From contig QXEO01000143.1 in assembly GCA_007115705.1 (NCBI GenBank), positions 2,447,874-2,511,873 of the forward strand: DNA of 64,000 nt, read 5' to 3'. This document shows, piece by piece, positions 23,686 through 33,329 of the stretch. Position 1 is the stretch's first letter, and each line of letters begins with the position of its first letter. This DNA is from Dactylis glomerata. Its lineage: Eukaryota > Streptophyta > Magnoliopsida > Poales > Poaceae. The notes beneath the pieces were generated by a model. The model saw only the letters and a list, made by a program, of their open reading frames with translations, ran no database searches and was not told where the DNA came from. Position numbers and translations under genes: made by a program.

Positions 23686-26600
23686 TGTGAAGACCTCAAA
23701 TTTGATAACAAATTCGAAGTGCCCGTTATGTAATCCATCACAATCCCAGAATCATTGTTGTGATTTACATAACGTAGTGGATATCACAGTCATAGCTACT
23801 AATAGCAAATAAAGGGAATTACATAGGTGGTCGCACAGACCAAACCTTACATTATATCATCATGCAGCGGAATAACACTTTGGGTCCATATTGTCAAGCT
23901 TCAACCGCACAGGCAAAGCAGACAGTAGGAAACGAGCCTAATTCGCAAAGTCGTCAATGATTCCTTCCTTCTTGATTTCTCTCCTTCAAGTCTGGCCAAG
24001 TTAATAGCCAGGGACAGAGCCGTGAGTACATTGCATGCACTCGCAAACCATCTTATAAATAAAAGAATAGAGAATGCATAGTTCATATAGTGGTCTAAGC
24101 TCTAGGTTCATTTGCATAAAGCAGAATTTCCTTTCAAAGATCCTTTTATCTAGAATGGTAAGAAAACATTTAGCTCTTTATAAATCTCTAGATGGAATCC
24201 CCCAAATGTCAATTCTGTTGTTCACCAAGTCACCTTCATGGCCATCACAATTCATTGTCAAGTCACCTTTCTCAAGCATTTTCAAAGTAAAACTTGATAA
24301 CGGCCAAGCAGCGCCAATCCAACCGTCCATGACCGCGGACGCGGCTATTCGAATAGTTTTACACTCTGCAGAGGTTGTACACTTTACCCACACCATCCGA
24401 CTACTCATCGTGTGGGCAACTTCCCCGCATAACAACATATGCCACGACAAGCAGCCGACCATTAATGTTTCACCTGCCCGCCTTAGCATAAACACTACCG
24501 CCTAGAGATGTACCCCTCAACACCGGAGTCCAAGAAGCTGTCCAGAGTGTGCAAAGTTCCCAGCCGCTTGACCCACCGGAATGCCACTAACCGAGGTAGG
24601 GTCCCACACCCGGTAGTCCATTTTCAATGAGGGCTCTTCGGCTTGTACCCCAACCACCTAAAAAGGAGGACAAGGCGAACCTAGGCCGTAGCCATAGGGT
24701 GCCCTGGAAGAGGAGTCCCTGGTCGGACTTCCATTTACATTTTATAGGGTCTACACTAAGGAGAAACAAGTACTCCACTAAGCCCTGTCCCATACCAGGA
24801 TAATGTGGTCGCACTGTATGATTGGTCCAGTGGTACTTCACTCATTTATCATTTTTGTCAAACCTTCATGTCACCTTCACCATGTCACCATTTTGTAAAT
24901 AGTTTTCAAAGTCACCCTTGGGAAGGTTGCCCATCTCCAAGGTTTGTATTTCAAAATCATCCTTGGGCAAGGTTGCCCCTTTCCAAGGTTTTCATTTCAA
25001 AATCTTCATGATCTCCATTGGGGTTCCCACCTAGTCATTTTCCATGAATGCCTTCAGCTCAAGCATGATCCTCATGAGGGCACAAGGATCTAGGTAGGTA
25101 TATTGGATAGGCTTAGCTTGATGCTCTACTTAGCATCCACTAAGAAAAGGTTTCTCAAAGGTAGGCTAAGCTTGATGTACTTGAGGTCATCCACAAAAGG
25201 GTTGGATGCACTTGTCAAGAAAGACATCTCTACTCATTTGCAACTTGGTAACAATTATTTTAGCATGCACATTTAGTTAAAAGCAAGTAAGCATGCGTTG
25301 TAAAACTGGGTAATGGTATGATCAAAAGATGGCTTGCCTGGCTTGGCAATGTCATAGGCTTCTTCATCTTCATCTCGGGTGGTGTAGTCTCCATCACCAT
25401 TGCTTGGTTGACTTCGGGATCCATTCTCCTTACTCTCGTTGTCGTCTAATCGTTGGAAAGCAAATAAGCATACAATCACCACACAATTCACAAACAACAT
25501 CTATTTACTCAAATACACATACTTGGGTAAGGGAAGTGATCTAGGAAGTCTATGGAGAGTGGTTTCGATGATAATTGAGTTCCGATGGATGAGATGATTG
25601 AGTTGTTGTACCTAAGTAGGGTTTATTTATTTTGGATTATAAAAATATCTCCTGCAAGTTCTTATTGACCAAAGTTCATATACTACTAGTATATATTCAA
25701 GATTATGGTTCAACTAAAGAGGCTTCATAGGATTTGGAGTATGTTTCTTTTATTGAAGCCATTTCTAGTTTGCAAAGATTTAGTGATCAAGTTTGAATCT
25801 TACAAGTAGAGTTTATGGATCCTAGTTGAATGGGATCAAAGATCAATATTTAGAAATGTGGTTGATTCGAATTGGTTTCATATCATTTCCATATTTTGAG
25901 ATAGGTGTGCAAGTTTGAGTTTCTAATTACTACTATGTAGTATTAATTCTCCAAATACCTTCTACCAGATCACATGGACTAAGATCAACCTACAGATAGA
26001 TAATTGGAAAGGTGGTATAACAATATATAAGAGCTCCATCAAAATTCCAATTATAGGTTTGAGTTTAATAAAATCCTATATGGCAAATGCCTATTTAACC
26101 ATATGGGTAAATAGCATTTGATTTAAAAGGTTCAAAAATGAGATCTAATGGTATAGACAGATGGGTATCACTAATTGTGAATTTTCAAAGTTGGATTTAT
26201 ATTTTTAGGAATTTTATTCGAATTGATATGAATTTTCTAAGGTGAAAAAGCTCCTGTTTTGTTATTTTTACTGCAACCAATCTGTAGATCTAATTGTGTT
26301 GAAACCACTTTTATTGGATAGCTTATGTTCTAAGGTTTCCAGAACATTTTTATTTGCTAGATTTGGATCGGTAGATCTCCGGGAAAACTAAATATACTAA
26401 AGCATCTGAAAACAATTTCGGAAATTCGCAAAATCGGAATAACCCTTTTTTTTATATCCGGGCCGAACACACAGACCACGCTGGGCCGGCCCGTTCGGCT
26501 GCAAGTGGCGGGTGACAGGGAAAAAAAAGAGGACCGGTCCGGCCTGCCAAGGGGCCCCACCGGTCAGAACTTAAACCGAACAGGTATCGGGCTTCTTCTT

Positions 26601-28458
26601 CCTCGTGCTACAGGAACGTAAACGAGAGCGAGCTACTGGGAGCAGGGCTGCGCACGGGGAGCTCACCGGCGGCGATGGGGAGCGGCGGCGAGGATGTCTA
26701 GGCGGCGGAGGAGCTTCTCCTCTTCCACCTTGTCCAGCCGGAAGCTCGAGGGAGCTGCTGGAACGCCGGGAACGGGAGGTGCTCTGCGGAGCGGCGTCGA
26801 CGGGGGAGCTCGAACGAGAGAGAGAGGAAGCTGGAGATGTTGTCTAGGAGGTTCCTGGGGATGGTGGGGTTCTTTTCAGGGAAGAATGGCGGCCTTTTAT
26901 AGTCGGGAGAGGGAGCACGGGGCGAGTGGATCTGGGGAGAGAGCGCGGCCGGTGTCGGCTAACGGAGGGACGCGGCGGTCGGTGCTTTCGGCGGAGGGCT
27001 GCAGGGTGCTGTGGGGTGCTGCTGGCGCACTCACGGGCTGCGGGGTGGTCTGGTTCAGAGGGGGCAAGTGAGGGGTCCGGGCGGTGGTTCTCCTCTGTTC
27101 TTCCATGTCTCACGGCTTGGGTCGGGGCTGGGGAGGCTGGGGCTCGACAGAGGGAGTGTCCACGGCATGGCTACAGGGCCTGGGCGAACGTGAACAGCGA
27201 TGCTCACAGTAGAACCGATTTTCTAGATTTTTGCCCACCACGTGTTCGATCAAATGCCCGCAAGAAATTTAAATTCAAATTTTTGAAAACGGCCACCGTG
27301 GGTCTTCATCATATTGGACAAGGGTTCCAGGGATATTTTTGTTTCGAAGAAATAACAAGTTTTGCAAAAATTTATATTTCAAACTTGGGCATTGTCACTG
27401 TTTCAGATTCAAAGTTTGGCTGATGTTTGAGTTAGGTTCTGATTTGAATTTTGGTTTGAAACTTCTTGGTCAAGTTAGTATGCAGCCTGGTCAAGCTCAA
27501 CTAACTGACCACACCCTTACTTGAGTTACAGATTTCTTAATATAAGTGTCCAAAGTAGGGTAGTGGTTAACTTTTTCTAGATCATCTTTTCTTCTCTTTT
27601 TCTTTATTTCTCTTGCTTCTGGTTCCTTTGATCTTTGTGGTTCTTCTCTAATGCTTCTATTGGTTAAGTTTGAATTAACTAATCATTGCACAACAAATTA
27701 AAACACACATGAAATCATAAAAGACATAGAATAGGAATCTATGCATGCATGAATTCAAACTTCAAAATTTTAGAAACTTCCTGTTGGGTTGGACCTTGCA
27801 TTGGATAAGGACCCTAGATAAATGTTGGTTTTGTCCTGAGATGGAGATTTGGTGTCATTTAAGATTTGAATTTCAAATGGCATATGTAACCGATTCAAAC
27901 TTTGGCAGACTATTAAAGAGAGTTCCAAGTTGAGTTTTGTTTCAAACTTTATTGTATTTGATTCTTTGTAACTTGTTCTTAGTTGTGGTGGAGAGATGCA
28001 TGATGGTCCAGTTCAAGAATTTCTTAGTACAAAGGGGTAAAGTAGTGTAATCAGTAATTTTTTGTAAGATCACTACTTCCTCTTTTCTTACTTAGGTTTT
28101 TGTGTTGCGGTTTACTTTCTTGATTCTTTCTATTTGTTTGTGATTGCTTGACTTAGTTTTTGGTTTGGAAAATGACCCAAATGGGTTTAGCATGTAACCA
28201 TGCACAAAATTTAGTAGTTAGAAAACTATTTCAATTTAACCAAAAATCTTTATTTAAAAATTTGGGCTCAAAGGATTTGTTTTAAAACCCTTCCCATACT
28301 CTTTTTATTTGAAGCATGGGAGCAAATGCTCAAACTCAGAAGTTTCGAAAAGGCAAGAAATTAATCTTATATTCAAAATAACAGTTTTTGTTGTCTCCAA
28401 AATTTGGTATTTTAATAAATCCATTTATTTATATTTCTCAAAAATTTGGGTTGTTACA
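23686..28458 (-). repeat. Array LTR5 (4,773 bp), terminal 5' LTR on the minus strand
   Basis: The outermost LTR upstream on the minus strand. Its haplotype, G at 24124 and C at 26946, differs from both the LTR1/3 pair and the LTR2/4 pair. It ends TTGTTACA (plus strand) directly against the GGGTT duplication. Confidence 0.93.
26893..26902 (-). promoter_or_regulatory. TATA box of array LTR5
   Basis: CTATAAAAGG on the minus strand, at the edge of the G+C-rich leader. It lies about 1.56 kb from the LTR 5' end and more than 3.2 kb from the LTR 3' end, so the R-U5 leader would be unusually long. The same box is at 3511-3520, 9360-9369, 15196-15205 and 21043-21052. Confidence 0.6.
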
Positions 28459-28463
28459 GGGTT
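28459..28463. repeat. Right target-site duplication GGGTT of the tandem array
   Basis: Perfect match to 299-303; E0 LTR sequence TTACCTCC resumes straight after it. Confidence 0.9.
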
Positions 28464-28604
28464 TTACCTCCATTGGGGAGGGCCCTGAACCTGGGTAAAC
28501 CGAGGTGTCTCCATTGGCACAATCCCGAGCCGGACCCATCGTCACCACCGTCGAGCCCCTTCGTTAAGCCACCCCATGGCTACTGTCTATAAATTCCCAT
28601 GACA
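28464..28604 (+). mobile_element. E0: Gypsy 5' LTR, right part
   Basis: Continuation of bases 1-303. It contains the GAACCTGGGTAAAC segment typical of the U5 end of many grass Gypsy LTRs and finishes CCCATGACA, inversely matching the TGTCATGGGG start at 31821. The next base already belongs to pol; no primer site follows. Confidence 0.85.
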
Positions 28605-28951
28605 TGAAAGAAGCTCGCGAAGATGGCATCGACCTCCTCACGGAGGCACGAGAGCAGGCCTTGGCCAGATCAACGCTCTATCAGCAGCAGCTGCGACGAT
28701 ACCACAGCTGGAAGATCCGTCCTCTCGCGTTTCACGAAGTAGATCTCGTACTCCGGCTGGTCCAAAACACCAAAGGCATGCACAAGCTGTCCTCTCCTTG
28801 GGAGGGACCGTTCATTGTCAGCCGGGTGCTAGGCAATGGGGCATACTACCTCATCGACGCACAAGAGCCCAGAAAGAACAAGGCAGACAATTCTGCCAAG
28901 GAGACAGAGCATCCCTGGAATGTCAGTCTCCTAAGACCTGTCTTCTGTTAA
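28605..28951 (+). pseudogene. pol: Gypsy pol fragment: integrase C-terminal region
   Basis: The last ~115 codons of a Ty3/Gypsy polyprotein. Visible marks are YQQQLRRYHSWKIRPLAF near residues 26-43, then DLVLRLVQN, KLSSPWEGPFIVSRVLGNGAYYL (about residues 61-84) and WNVSLLRPVFC at the end. This is the C-terminal integrase tail with its small SH3-like fold, which contacts DNA in known elements. Protease, reverse transcriptase, RNase H and the integrase catalytic core are absent. The frame begins in the last bases of the 5' LTR, so an internal deletion removed the primer site, gag and most of pol. It cannot make an active enzyme. Confidence 0.85.
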
Positions 28952-30377
28952 GGCAAAAGCTTGTACCCCAAAAACTTGTCAATGAATAAAGGACAATAGA
29001 ACGGCTAGTTACAGCCGGCTCCGAGAAAAACACTTCGTGTATTTTTTGCTACCTGCGTTGTTCACTTGACTGGCAGTCGGCTCCGGGCACCGAGCTACAG
29101 CCAGCTGCCCCCAAAACGATCGAACTCCCTTCAGCCGGATGAGTACTATCTATGTAACAGGTCTCGAGCCCAACCTCCATCCCCCGGCTCCGCGAAGCTG
29201 GCTGGGTAGGAGCCAGCAGACCACATACGAAGAAAAGCCGTAGGGAAAACCGTAAACGATAAAAGAATCACTCAACTGAGCATTCAAGGTAGTGCTCGTT
29301 GACCATACGCCGGCTAGCTCAAGCTGGGTGCCCAACAAACCGAAGTACTACTTCTCACCCCGCGGCACGCTACCACCCTAGGCCGGCATTCGGCTGCCGG
29401 CCCAAGGGAGACCAACCGGCACCAGGCTATCGGTTGGCGGTAGAAGGGCCGAAGGGTGGGGAGATTAAGGAAAAAGTTGAGGGAACCAGGTTAAGGAAGG
29501 CTAGCAAGTGGTTGATGATCACGGTTTTTAGTGCTTAGGCTATTTAGCCACATTAAAGAGGTTTGAAGCCAGAGCTTCCTCGCACGGCGTTGGCATCGTA
29601 CGCAAACGAGCTAGTTTTAAGCCAGCTGTCATTCCAGCTGCCCCAAAACTTAGGGGCTAGGGGGAAGGGAATTGGCCATTAAAAACGGGCTGGCTCCAAT
29701 CCTTCGCCGACTGTCCGATCAGTTGGTGTTGTGTCATGACCAGCAAAGGATCATCGAAATCGAAATCTGCAAAAGGCGTTCGCAAGGAAATGGCTAAGGC
29801 CAGGGGTTTGGAGGTTCACCCCAGCTGCAGCAAGGGTCATGCGAAGGTTTGAGAGGGAGAGGCATGCCGGCTCCGGTCTCATCCGAGCTGGCACAGGATG
29901 TAACTTCTACTCCTATCTCCTCAAGCTGGCACTCGCCTATACCTTCCGAAGCTGGCAAGCAGAGGTTTTCCCTCCACGCTGAAGCCGGATGAGCCTACCA
30001 GGAATGTCTCAATGGATTGACGGCTATCCTTCCCCTTACCTATAGGCATACTCACCGATGGTCCTAGCGCAAGAGGAGTCCTAACCGCGAAATCGTCATC
30101 AGGCTCAGATGGAAACAGAAGACATTCAAGCAAGAACGGAGCTAAAAAAGCTTTCGCAAGGGCACTGCGAATGAAGAAAGACAAATTTCATCAAGCAGCA
30201 GTCTAACGGTTACAAAAGTTTCCTGAGTAGCTACCCTAAAACACTAAGTGCTCCTCGCCTTGGAGATGCTCGCCTTCCTCGGCATGGCGCGAGCGCCGCA
30301 TGGACTTTGTCTCGGAGAAGTCTGCGCTCGAGGTCGATGAGATTTGCGAAGGCGAAAAGGCGACGGGATGCTGGCCT
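28952..30377 (+). mobile_element. E0: post-pol region, no sense gene seen
   Basis: About 1.4 kb between pol and the antisense gene. It has G+C-rich patches with repeated GCCGGCT-type words and a CCCCAAAACTTAGGGGCTAG motif near 29640-29660 that resembles a polypurine region. Frames present are short and unconvincing. I read it as spacer or untranslated sequence of the element. Confidence 0.6.
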
Positions 30378-31265
30378 TCACGACCAAGCGGCGAAGGTAT
30401 GAGCGCAAAGGGTACCATCGAAGATGCAGACGATGAAGTTCGGCCTCCCATCACGGCGAGTGAAGAGGAGGAACCAGCCCGCATGCACGCCGTAGTCTGT
30501 GAAGAACTTTGGCCACCCGTCGCGGAAGTAGCATACCCCTTCGCCATCGTAGTAGACCTCAATGCGGTACTTGCGCTGGCCAACACTGCACTCCTGCAGC
30601 ATAGCGTAAGCCATCTCCTGGCCCTCCATCGTTTCCATGAACTGAGATGGAAGACGGAGGCGGTCCTTGGCCCCGGCCAGCACCGAGACTATGAAGGTGG
30701 ACCACCCTTCAGCCGAGGTGTAGGCCGGCGGCTAGAGCGCCGGCAACACCGGTTGAAGCCGAGATGGACCAGCCGGTGGAGAGGCCGCCGCGCAGGGCCC
30801 CGCAGAGCCGGAGGCAGTGGCCCCGAGGGCAGCAAGAGTTTTCTTATTATTGCTGCCAGGTGGCCGTCCGCGACGGCGAGACGGCGATGGAGAGGCCGCT
30901 GCCGCCGGCACCGACCTCTTCCCGCTCCCCTTCGGGCGATCGGGCCCCCGTTTCCTTGGAGCGCCCTCACCACCAAGAGCCGAAGCCGCCCCGATAGCAG
31001 CTGCAGCAGTGGGGGCGGCAGTGGCTGCGGCTGCAAGGGCCGCCAAGGTTTTCTGGTTGCGGCTCCCTTTCGGGCGGCCGCGTTTGCGGGACACTGGCGG
31101 CATCATCGCCAGCATTGCAACCTTCTTCCCGCTCCCTTTCGGGCGACCGGGTCCTCGTTTCTCCGGGACACCTTCGCTTCCAGCATCGGGACCTCCAGGA
31201 GAAGACATGGACGGGCTGAGCTCTGATGAGAAGATCGAGGCAGGGGAAGAAGTGGAGTGCGCCAT
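30378..31265 (-). pseudogene. Antisense extra gene of E0: AT-hook + B3 DNA-binding protein, one in-frame stop
   Basis: A minus-strand frame of 296 codons including both stops, starting ATG at 31265, interrupted only by TAG at 30732-30734. Part one (177 residues) has four AT-hook cores: about 36-45 (KRGPGRPKG), 60-68 (RKRGRPKGS), 104-113 (RKRGPDRPKG, weaker) and 130-137 (RRRGRPPGS). They form a two-fold repeat with 69-residue spacing, each half ending in KTLAAL, set in Ala-rich linkers. Part two, after the stop, resembles a plant B3 domain: LRLPSQFMETMEG, then YFRDGWPKFFTDYGV, GWFLLF and FIVCIFDG. AT-hooks bind the minor groove of A+T-rich DNA and B3 domains bind the major groove, so the protein would be a nuclear DNA binder. 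It lies between pol and the 3' LTR in reverse, where some Tat-lineage Gypsy elements are known to carry extra frames. The B3 call rests on pattern recognition. Confidence 0.7.
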
Positions 31266-31820
31266 CGACCCCGAGCGCCCCTAGTATTTAAGGAGGAGCA
31301 GTGCGGGGAAGGGGACCAGCATAATGGGATCAGCGATGCCCAACGTTTCGGTAACTACCCTATTTTCCTTGCATCGTGCACACCCACAAGAAGGCAACCG
31401 CTGCGACCATTACAGCGGATCGTGGGTGGAACCGACGGGACATGTTGCTGACGCATGCCAGGCTACCCCACGGGAAGTCTTAGGAAGTTATGATGATGGC
31501 CGCAAATTCTAAGCGACGGGATGCTATGTTGCAGCATGCAGGTCAGTCGCAGTGTGGGTCTGGATTTCAAAGTGGTTCAAGTTCCAAGAAGCTAGGCGCC
31601 AGCTAGCGGCTGCGGAGCAGCCCAGAGCCGGATCGATCCTGCAATCGGCATGTCCCGAGACGGCCGACAACACTCCGCAAGACTTGACCTCAAGATCGAC
31701 GACCTTCGAGCTGGGCAAGGAATCCCGGGACTTCGACAGAAGCGTGCCAACTTCAGCGAGGAATAGAACCCGCCGAAGCCCCATGCTAACCCATGAGACT
31801 TCACCAGTTTCGGGGGCTAG
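31266..31820 (+). mobile_element. E0: sequence before the 3' LTR, with polypurine tract
   Basis: Holds the upstream region of the antisense gene, including TATTTAAGG-type bases near 31283-31291, too close to the ATG to be a convincing TATA box. It ends in CGGGGGCTAG at 31811-31820, the purine tract abutting the LTR start. No other gene seen. Confidence 0.6.
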
Positions 31821-32337
31821 TGTCATGGGGATGACTTCCAGGGTAGGCCAAGGGCAGAGCTGACTGTCAGCTAACGTCCCAGGAATCTTCACGGCGCTAA
31901 GTCAGGAAGACCGGCTATGACCAAAGGACCGGCTGTGCGAGCCGCCGGCTGATGACTCCACCGAGGAGAGCCAGAGCCGGCGAAGACAACGAAACTCCTC
32001 CAACGGCTGCTTCATCAAAAGTAGCCTGGCCCCGATAAGATCGACAGAAGCGAGGGACGGGCGTGATGCCAGCCACGCCCGATCTCCACCAATCAGCGGG
32101 TAGGAGCCTTTCCCATGAAAGGATCCGAGGCAAAACGGAGGGCATATGCCTCGGAGATGCCGGTCCAAGAGGGAAAGGCACTTTATAAAGTTGCCATCAT
32201 CAGACAAGGAGTTAGAGGAGAGCGAGCCATGCCAAGACCGCAGCCGCGGAGGAGCCAGTAGCCGGGCAGCCGGCCACCTAACCTGTAACCAGACCCCCGC
32301 CTATATAAGGGGGGTCTGGACCCTTAGACTAGGGAGA
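31821..32337 (+). mobile_element. E0: 3' LTR, truncated
   Basis: Starts TGTCATGGGGATGAC after the purine tract. From about 32117 it parallels bases 1-212, with TATA box 32301-32309. It stops within AGGGAGAT near 32337, where the 5' LTR continues for roughly another 230 bp. CACTA transposase coding sequence follows immediately, so the LTR 3' end and its target duplication were lost. Confidence 0.85.
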
Positions 32338-33329
32338 TACATACACATGTGTATTCTGATTCAGGGGCCAAAACAGCCAGGTGTCGACATGCATTTGTAT
32401 CTCGGGCTGTTGAAAGAAGAGCTAGCCACGCTGTGGGAGACGCCTCCTCGTACGTGGGATGCATACTCAGAAGATTATTTCCCTTTGAGAGTCGCGTTGT
32501 TCACGACGGTGCAGGACTATCCAGGTTACAGTTACGTCTCTGGCCAGGTGAACCACGGACACAACGCATGTGTCAGCTGCATGGATAAGACCCCGCATCT
32601 CTAGCTACCAAGGGATCCCGGTTCCTTAAAGACCGTGTTCCAACAGACTCGAATGTGGCTTCAAATGGATCACCCGTGGAGAAAGCGTGGAGACCTGTTC
32701 AACAGTAAAGAAGAGCTCGAAAAAGCCCCACGTCCGAGGAGCGGCGAAGTAATCAACGACATGCTGGAAAACTGGGAAGAGTGCCCTTTGCCGGGAAAGA
32801 AGCGTCCGAGGACAAAGCCGCTGCATGGTGTGTGGAAAGCGAGGTCTCTTTTTTGGGACATGCCGTACTGGAAATATCTCCACATGCCCCATAGCCTTGA
32901 TGTCATGCACGTCACGAAGAACGTATGTGAGAGTCTGCTGGCCACTATCGTCAACATGCCGGATAGGACCAAGGACGGGCCGAAGGCAAGACACGACCTG
33001 GAATTGCTTGGCATCAAGAAAGAACTTCATGGTCCGCCTGATAACGATGATGATGATGATGAGACGATGGACGAAGATACTCAGGGTCCTCGCAAGAGGG
33101 CTAAGAGGAGGGATGTGGTGTTTCCCGCTGCCTGCTTCACTCTAAGTGAGAAGGAGCTCGAGCAGTTTTTCAAGTGCCTCCTAGGAGTTAAAGTTTCTCA
33201 CGGTTACTCTGGGAACATAGGCAGATATCTGGACGAAGCGAAGAAGAGGTTCAGCGGGATGAAGTCTCACGACTGTCACGTGTTGATGACGCAGATACTT
33301 CCCATTGCGATCCGAGGGATAATGGACGA
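32338..33329 (+). pseudogene. tnp2: CACTA transposase TNP2, segment 1 (Transposase_21 region)
   Basis: TNP2 is the large transposase of CACTA (En/Spm) elements, thought to cut at the element termini. Recognisable blocks: ILIQGPKQPGVDM, EDYFPLRVALFTTVQDYPG, then NHGHNACVSCMDKT, RMWLQMDHPWRKRGDLF, and LHMPHSLDVMHVTKNVCESLL, where the conserved D-V-H-type acidic and histidine residues stand out. After these comes an acidic DDDDD insert near 33045-33063. The N-terminal part is missing because sequence left of 32338 is E0. One TAG at 32602-32604 breaks the frame after KTPHL; no frameshift is seen. The segment ends GIMD where E3 inserted at its GACGA target and resumes in frame at 53365. Confidence 0.88.
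33325..33329. repeat. Left target-site duplication GACGA of E3
   Basis: Repeated at 53365-53369. Joining the flanks restores an open transposase frame (GIMDEHVRET). Confidence 0.85.

Larger units (their letters stand above)
304..28458 (-). mobile_element. Tandem array of a long-LTR, non-autonomous LTR retrotransposon (5 LTRs, 4 internal domains)
   Basis: A 5,850-bp unit repeats four times plus one extra LTR. LTRs are at 304, 6154, 11993, 17836 and 23686; internal domains are at 5077, 10921, 16759 and 22609. Read on the minus strand each LTR is TGTAACAACCC...TCACA. Each LTR end is followed by a 3-nt spacer and a primer site matching the 3' end of initiator tRNA-Met, and each internal domain ends in a purine tract AAGGGGGGAAGAT abutting the next LTR. 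The outer ends are TG...CA with one 5-bp target duplication, so the whole 28,155 bp behaves as a single insertion. No gag, protease, reverse transcriptase or integrase is recognisable, so mobility would depend on enzymes from elsewhere. Copies are nearly identical. An assembly artefact is the main alternative for the exact copy number. Confidence 0.93.

Noticed and set aside
304..28458. A 5.85-kb tandem repeat as rDNA, satellite or gene cluster
   Set aside because: No rRNA-like sequence is present. TG...CA ends, tRNA-iMet primer sites, purine tracts and a 5-bp target duplication define an LTR retrotransposon.
30300..31226. 308-codon plus-strand frame and further plus-strand frames at 30817-31284
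   Set aside because: Shadows opposite the antisense AT-hook/B3 gene; Arg-rich products without motifs.
31283..31291. TATA box for the antisense gene
   Set aside because: Only about 20 bases before the ATG, leaving no room for a start site and leader.
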